Shown: positions 22,601 to 31,600 of the stretch, piece by piece
How the letters are laid out: the number at the start of each line of letters is the position of its first letter
Position numbering within the stretch: the stretch's first letter is position 1
Assembly: GCA_033675265.1 (NCBI GenBank)
Contig: JAUJYZ010000209.1
Coordinates: forward strand, 301,001 to 365,000
Direction: 5' to 3'
From: Actinostola sp. cb2023
Lineage: Eukaryota; Cnidaria; Anthozoa; Actiniaria; Actinostolidae
Length of the DNA: 64,000 nt
Notes under the pieces: generated by a model
Databases searched by the model: none
Told to the model about the DNA's origin: nothing
Seen by the model: the letters and a program-made list of their open reading frames with translations, nothing else
Position numbers and translations under genes: made by a program

Positions 22601-25600
22601 CTAACCTTGATTCCCGGAGCTGCTTGTCTCAATGGTTGCTGCTGTATCTCAGGAGCCACATACTCTAAGATGTCTTTGGCAGGAAGAGCACGTGCAGTGC
22701 CATGTCGAGACGTGGACGGTACAGCCTCCTCCAGCACATTTCCTCTCAGAGTCGTAAGCTGATTTCATAAAAATTAAAAACAAAATTATCTATACAGTAT
22801 AATTTTGCCATATAACACTATGACGTCACCTCAAAACAATCCATTGGCTAAGGATCATGGTAGTTGGAGGGGGACATGCATGATCAACCACAAATTCTTA
22901 ACCATACATTATGTAAAGTGCAAATAAAATATTCTTCTTCTTCTTCTTCTTCTTCTACAAAGTTTAAATTTCTTATTTTCTATTTTATTCTTGATTTTAT
23001 TGAAAGTTTTATATCATCGCTATTTTTTCTGAGATAAGTTGTAACTAGACTGATTCCATAAGTCGGTCTGTTCGCTCTTTGTCGATTCTGACTTTCGCTC
23101 ACCAACCAGGAGCCCATAAGTAGGAGCGTCCATACGGTATTGGGTAGTGTCACAGCATTTTCACAAGTGTAGTTATTTTTAGAACAGTTTTCCCGCGAAT
23201 TTTGACCAATCAGAGAACGTTTCAGGTATGACGTTTTTTATGAATTTTGATGAGATGGCAGGTAAAATAAAGATGGCATCCGATAGCGACAAAGAGTATT
23301 CTTCAAGTGAACTAAACTACGAATCGTCTAGTGATAGTGAGAGCAGTATTTGAGTCATTCGGTACATCAGAATCAATTGAAAGTGATAGTGGTGACGATT
23401 CTGCTTCTAAAGGCATCCAAAGCAAGTGGTTCGAAGAACTCGAACACGAAGTGACCGACTGAGAAGCTGTTGTTGTACAAAGTTGTAGCGTATGGATGCA
23501 AATTAAGCCGAAGACTTTCAAAGACATATTTTCGTCTAAACGGCTATTTCGTCAGAAAGTGAATTCAATTTATTCTTGGATGTGGTTTAGTGGTATCTTG
23601 TAATTATCGTTGTGGAGTTTGAAGACAAGGCTATTCTGTATTCAAAAACAAATTCGCTGAAACTGCATGATGAGCGACAGGACGAGTCACGAGTGAATCA
23701 ACTAGATTACAAATAAGATTGGTGAAAGTAAGCGTGTTTGTTGTGTCTTTTCTGTTACCTAAAATGACTTAAAAATGGATTGTGAATATTTTTTGTGAGT
23801 CTGATTTGAAATATACTTATAAGCTTAATAAAAACACGCTTCATTCAATTTTTGATGTTTAATTTACACACGCTTCACTGTCAATATAGTAAAAGTTGAG
23901 CAAAAATGACTCAAAATACTTTGTTTTTAAACATTACTGCGGTACTCAGTATTATATGCGAACTCAGACATTCAAACAGTCGGCTGGACTTGTCAATTAC
24001 TCTAGTAATCAAATTCAGAACTCAAACGAATTCAAAACTAAATAAGCTTACATATTCTTCGACCAAATGATCCATAATTTAGCTCAAAATCATATTTGGT
24101 TTCCATTTGGTCAGTGGGTCTTCTGACTTTTATTGAGAATCGCAGTAAGAGGTTTTTGACTGGTTGAAGTTAATTAAAGCCGTGCTTTGAACCATCGGCA
24201 TCAACATGACCATGTGCTCGCGAAGAACTATCGCTTTCAATGCACCTTACTTGACTTTAACTTTGATTTTCTAACGTTTCAGAGACACAACGCTCCATAA
24301 TACGTTTGTATTTCTCCGTGAAGTTAACATGAACTGATATTTCTGATCAGAAAACACACGTTCACATTATCTATCCACGAAACTCTGCCACGAAACCGCC
24401 TGGCCATCACTTCAATTCAAATCCTGTAAGTTCACTTCGTTCGGGAAACGCAGTCTAGAATTTTAGGTCAAGGTTCAAAGTAGCGGCCTATGGAATCCCG
24501 GGAAGTTGTTGGTATGATAAAATTAGGAATCAGACACAAGCAAAACTGGATAATTCTGACCGTATTTGTACATTTATTCGGGTCTGTCCGCCATTTTATT
24601 TTTGTAGTGAAACCGGAAATGAAACCGTTATACCAGAAACGTTCTCTGATTGGTCAAATGACCTTCTTTCGCAGAAAAACTGTTCTAAAAATAACCACAC
24701 TTGTGAAAACGCTGTGACATAGACCCAATATGGAGCATGGACGCTCCTACTTATGGGCTCCTGCACCAACTCACTTCTTGGTTCATTTTGATTGGTGTCG
24801 CCACTATACAGAGCATCTGATAGGGTGCGAGGGTGCGATTTCGCACTATTGACCTAAAATCACACCGAATCGCACTATTGATCGTTTTCCGCACTATTTT
24901 CGAAAAAATGACCAGAATAAATCACCAAATTCATGAAATATTTCTTCTGAACTAAAATTACCTTCCAAATTTGTCATTTCAAAGCGGATTTCAATGTTTT
25001 TATGGCGAATTTGAGAATCTAAACACCTTAGTTTACGTAGGTTCTCGAGCGTTGAACAAAAATCAACAAGGCATTCTTTGCAATTGTTGCAAGATCCTGG
25101 AGACTAGTTTTATTCTAAGAAGGCTTACGATTGGCAGAATTTTGTCAATTCTTGTCCAATCACAGTTATCAATACAATGTTGATGTTGTTGGCGGGAAAA
25201 TGTCCGCCCTTTGGTGTGGCACCTTTTGAAGCCGTGGTTTTTTTCAGTTGTGCATGTAAATATGGATAAATTTGTAGCAAAAGAGCCATCAACAAGCAAA
25301 AACAAGAATGCACATCTTCCTTCCAAGATCAATGCCAAAGGTAGACTTGCAAATGGAACATTTCATGCTGATAACGAATTGATGTTTTGTTCTTCGTACA
25401 ATATTGTGCGAGACTTCAACTCACAAAAGAAACGTGGAGGTAGCTAAGAAGTACGGTGCAGCCAAGCAGCAGACTCTTAAGACAACACAGGAATTACTGA
25501 CAATCAAAATATGTATTTCAAATAAATTAAACTCTCTAAATATGATAATTTAAAATTCCGCACTATTCTGCACTATTTCCAAAAATTTCCGCACTATTTT

Positions 25601-28600
25601 CATTTTCCCCCCGCACTCTACCAGATGCTCTGACTATATGGCGACCTCCAATCACTTCGCTCATTAGAGATTTCGAAACATTTTGACCAATCACAGAACA
25701 GCTCTTATTGCTCTAAAGTACTTCTGTTGTGAACTCTTCAAAGATTCAAAAGATCATTCTGAAGCCATTTTGTGAGCCATGTTTAGTGAAACTCTGAAAA
25801 ATAGCCCAGTCTTATAGATTCAAATAATATTTTTTTAATTAATATATTTTTATTCAGAATTTTGGGACGGCAATGGACTTTTTGCTGAAATCTACGAGTC
25901 TGGAATTTCACTTCCGCAAATTATTATTCATCAGCCTCATTTTCGTTTGCACAAAAAAATATTAAAAGTGAGCGACCTCCAGGGTGAAAGAGTGAAAACA
26001 ACGACTTATGGAATCAGTCTAAGTTGTAATGTACATGTACAATGTATGTACATCAGTTTTACATTGACATATTTATACATCTTGACATACAGTCATTTGC
26101 AAAAATTCTGGCCGCTACGATATATATCAATATATCAATATATCGGGTGCATTATGGGTAATTATAATAAATATTTAGTATAATGGTTACTTTAGTCTTA
26201 CGTTTGTTGTTTGTAACTTTTGCTTCATTTAATAAGTTAGGAAACTCAAAATAGTATTATTTAATTACCCATAATGCACCTGGTATAATGATATATTGAT
26301 ACATTGTATATCGTAGCGGCCAGAATTTTTGCAAATGACTGTATATGTATGTTAATACTCATTTTCATATTTATATTTTAGTAGAAGATATTAACCTATT
26401 GACTCCTACAGTACTGTACACCGGCCGAAACCGGCCGTAAACATCGATACTGCTTTGAAAAATTCTAACTTTCTGAATTTTCGTAACATCGATCTCACGG
26501 CCAGTTATTAGTGACAACTAGATAACTCTTCATATTTTAACCTCAAGTAATAAACTGACTTACAGGTCCGATTTCTGGGCATTAGTTCAATTTGTTTGCC
26601 ATAAAAATCAAAAATGCGTGTTTTTGATGCAATTTTACACCTCGAAAATGAACGACATTTGACTTGGATTTTCTTCCAAAATACATTCTTGCGAAACAAA
26701 ATGCCACTTTCTCAGCAAACTTCCATCTCTCTTCTTGATATATTCGTGAATTTTTCCCTCTTCTTTTTCCTTCTTCCTTAACTCGCCGAACAATAGCCAT
26801 TTCCTTAGGACCACTTTCGCTAACACATGTTTTCCTTCTACACGCCCGAAAAGGATGCCGGGAACATCCAGGAATTTTCAACAGAAAGCATCCCGCCCTA
26901 TCCGTATTTTAGAATATATAGAGTGTCGAGCCACTCGGTCCTACAGGCAAAATATTGCACCGGTTGCATTCTTTACAAGTCCAAAGTCGCCAAAAATGCC
27001 TTTGTAGGTCCTGGAATTCACCACAGAACAACCAGAGAGACGATTTCACAGTTGAGTCCACCATTTTGAATTTCGTAATGGCAGAGCCGACATGTCTTCG
27101 TGAAAATCGTTTCTCGCTGCTGGGTTCTTTCAGCAGAACGGTCTCTACCACACCAGTCAAGCTTAATGATGCTGTCCTGGGGGCTTCTGTGGTGAATAAT
27201 GGCTATAAACACTCTAAAAATGCAAAATTGGCCTCTTCGAGTAGTGAACACTACTAGCCCCTACGAGCTCCCAAGAAGAAAGACAGCACATGTGAAGACG
27301 CGAGCCCACGAGCATTCAGAACTGTCAAGATTTCCATGGAAACCCCTTATATGGAATCGAAATTTCCTACGACGTGATTAGGTCCAGAAAATCGCTAAAA
27401 AACTCAAAATAGCTCAGGAGCGAATGGGTTAACATAGAACAGCCACTTCTGTGGAAATGTCATTATTATTCACCAGTAAATTCTATTGTAAATATATTTT
27501 CAGTTGAACTTAACCCTTTGACACCCAGAGATTTTTGAGTTTTTTAGCGATTTTCTGGACCTAATCACGCCATAGGAAATTTCGATTCCATATAAGGGGT
27601 TTCCATGGAAATCTTGACAGTTCTGAAAGCCCACGGGCTCAGGTTCTGACGTAATCTTTCTCTTTTGGTGAATCTCCTCGAGGAACGGCATCTCGTAGCT
27701 ACTAGGAGCGGTCAATTTTGCATTTTTAGAGTGTTTATAGCCATTATTCACCACAGAAGCCCCCAGGACAGCATCATTAAGCTTGACTGGTGTGGTAGAG
27801 ACCGTTCTCCTGGAAGAACTCAGGAGTTTAGATACGAATTCACGAACAGATTTCGACTTTGCCGTTTGGAAATTCAAAATGGCGGACTCAATTGTGAAAT
27901 CGTCTCTCTGGTCTTTCTGTGGTGGATTCCAGGACCTACAAAGGCATTTTTGGCGACTTTGGACTTGTAAAGAATGCAACCGGTGCAATATTTTGCCTGT
28001 AGGACCGAGTGGCTCGACACTCTATATATTCTTAAAAGAGGGATTTTCGGGGGAGATCTATGCCGAAATTCCCGGATGTTTCCCGGCATCCTTTTCGGGC
28101 GTGCAGAAGGAAAACACGTGTTAGCGAAAGTGGGCCTAAGGAAATGGCTATTGTTCGGCGAGTTAAGGAAAAGAGAGGGCAAAATTCACGACTATATCAA
28201 GAAGAGAGATGGAAGTTTGCTGAGAAAGTGGCGTTTTGTTTCGCAAGGATGTATTTTGGAAGAAAATCCAAGTCAAATGTCGTTCATTTTCGAGGTGTAA
28301 AATTGCGTCAAAAACACGCATTTTTGATTTTTATGGCAAACAAATTGAACTAATGCCCAGAAATCGGACCTGTAAGTCAGTTTACTTGAGGTTAAAATAT
28401 GAAGAGTTATCTAGTTGTCACTAATAACTGGCCATGAGATCGATGTTACGAAAATTCAGAAAGTTAGAATTTTTCAAAGCAGTATCGATTTTTACGGGCG
28501 GTTTCGGGCGCCGTGGGAGTCAAAGGGTTAAATCATAAAGTGTAGTGATGGGAATGGTGCTATACTATATTGTTATTATTATATTATAACTCAACAGACT

Positions 28601-31600
28601 GTAATTCTTACAATACAATGGCAAAGGAGGTTTGACTTACATGAGATGTTCTAACAATGATGCGGTACTGATATTGGGTTCCTTGTATATCAATATCATT
28701 CTTATTAATCAGTGAAGTGTTCTCGTCAAGTTTCTCTCTCTTTAATGAAATTGCAACAGGTCCAAGCTTCTCATCATTTCCAAGATATGTGAGATGTTCT
28801 GAATGAAAGAATTTACATGTTGTTACTAGTTATTACTGTTGTATCTATAGGCTTGTGGAAAGTCTATTGCCTGGATGTGAACTGGAAACTCGTTTACCCA
28901 TAGGCCAATCAATCAATATTTCATGGATACTGGCACTATACAAAATACAAGTTTTAAAATACAAATGTAACATGCAACAATGTCACAAAATCAGGTGACA
29001 CATTTCTGGCTTAAAGAGGACATTTAAAAATAGAGATTTCAAATATTTATAAATATAAAGACAGAACTATGACATTGACAATTAATGTACATGTAAGACA
29101 AAATGTCAGACAAGAGCAAGTGTATTTTGAATGACAAGTGACTGGTCCTCTAGGCTCAACACAAACATTGACTGTAGCCATATCACCATTCAATCAATTT
29201 TTTAACATAAGATATGAAAATTTGCTCAGCTAATGACTCTTGCTTTCTTATGCTCAATACCTTAATGAAACCCATCTCCTCCCCAGTGGGATGCGCAGGG
29301 TGAGGAAATATCAGACACCAAGTTCAGGTTCAATACCTTATTCACAGTGTGTAAATTCCAAACATTGTCTTACCTTGACCAACAAAGAAATTTCGATAAT
29401 AATAAGCTCCATGGTCTGCATGTTCAAAAACAATTTTGCCCTCATCATCTGACCAGCTACCACCTTCACCTAAATAAAGCGAACCACTTTCTGGTTTAGA
29501 ATTGTCTAGTATGGTCACTCCAGTACCACTCCTAAGATTGCCCCTTCGTGCAGAATCATATGCCGTCAATAAAATATCCAGGGTTGATCTTCTCTTCAGT
29601 GTATTTAGTTTACCAGTTTTGGGTGTTGAGGAATCGTAGGGGTTTTGAAATGCGGTATTGTCTCTTGATAAACTAATTTGAGGATCCATGTCATCTTCAC
29701 CTCCAAGTTCATTTCTAAAATATGGACAATTCTGGACAAGTTCACTGGATTTATTATCCCCATAGTCTGCTACTTCATCCATGTTGTCTAAACTAGAATC
29801 AGAACCCATTTGATCAGCACGCTGTGCAGACGTGATCTTTGCTGAAGCAGCTGATGCTCCTGAACGAGTGTTTTTACGTTTCATGCCATCACCAAAGCGA
29901 GCACGCAGTTGAACTTGCTCCTCATAATTTACACACAAACTTTGACAATCATAATGGCCCATATATTTCCGAGTAGGCGCTGACTCACTTGATTCAGTAT
30001 CCTCTTTGTTGTCATAAGCTTTCTTTATTCTAAAAAATGAAGTAGTATTTGAACGAAGGGAATTTTTCCGTCGTAATATAGGAGTCTTTTTCTCGAGGGT
30101 AGGACTTCCCCCAGATCCATGATTGTGATATTCTCTAAGATTCTCTATAAATGTAGAGCCATCTACTTGGGCAACACCTCCCCTTGTTACTCGCCTATTT
30201 TCATTTTTAATGTTCTGTTCAAATCTTTGCACAATAGCAAAGAAACTCTCTCCAGTTGGTGATCTTGGTTCAGTGACCGAGAGCTCATAACTGTTTTTCA
30301 ACTGAGCAAAGTTAATCTCGCTAGTGTCACTATTACTTCGCACATGCATTCCTGGAGGTGGTGGTTTGGCCTTAGTTGGGCTTTCAGCCCCATATATAGA
30401 ACCAGTGCTTCGTCTTAGTTCATCTTCTTTGTGATATAAGTAACTGTGGCGGACAGCCTCAATGTCATCCTGAGATCTAGAGAAAAGGATACGATTCAGT
30501 AACAAATCTTTGGTACCAAAATGAAAGTGATACTTGAACATTAATACATTACAATGCAATTATGGAATTTGCTTGTAATCATCCTAATTACAGTAAGTAC
30601 AAGTAAATCAATACTGGAAAAATGTGCTGGTATTGCACATACATGTATACAACTTATGCATGTACTCACTAGCAATAACATACAAACCTAAGATACATTG
30701 ATAATAAGTATGTAAAATCACTGTAATAATACCGACTTTACTGACATTTAGTCCTTCGTCAGAGTAAAAAAGAAATTGGAAAGACAGCCAAAGAAGGACT
30801 AAAAGAGTGTATTACATGTATTGTAATACTGAATAACAATAGGAACACTACCTACAGTTTATATATGGAAAACCATTGTCAAATTAAGTGGCTTGTTTCA
30901 TTTCAAATCAATGAATCAAAATACAACTTGATTATTAAATAGATACGTGATTACACATGTATATATATACATGTACATGTTGTATATGCAACTACAATGC
31001 AAGGTACATGAATAATTAACCATGCATTTCTAATTTCTAAATAATCAACTAATGTAAATTTTGCTCTCAATAGCGGTTCTTTCACTTATATTTCTCACAG
31101 GAAATAATCTTAAACGAAAAACATAACATTGACCCACTGCGATGCACATTTTGTTGAATATAATCAAGATGATGCACAATTGCTATAGGTTTATAAGTCT
31201 ATAGTTGAAGCATGGCTGATATCATATCATGTACATTTGACCTGTGAATGCACTACACACAACAATAGACTGCCCTCGAATGAAGCACTGAACTGGCTTT
31301 CCATAACATTTTTGCCTGTATTCACCATTCTGTCAATGGTAGAGTATGTTAGGGGGGGAAAGGGAATAAGGAACATTTAGAAAATTTAAGAATAATTTCG
31401 TTTCAGAGGAATAAAAAAAGCAAAACTAAAGCGAGTGAATACTGGCTATTACAAAGAAAATACCACAGCTATGTAAATAATATAAAGCTACAGGTATTGC
31501 ATGCCTTATAATGGAAATTCGAATAGCACATTATCACGTACAACTAATTTAGTTAATACCGTAAAGAAAGAATAGCAGTAATTTGTATATCAGAAGCCAC

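Noticed and set aside
26582..28353. Several 80-160 codon frames in the inverted pair as host genes
   Set aside because: Each occurs in both TTAA-bounded copies and is interrupted; they belong to the non-autonomous elements.
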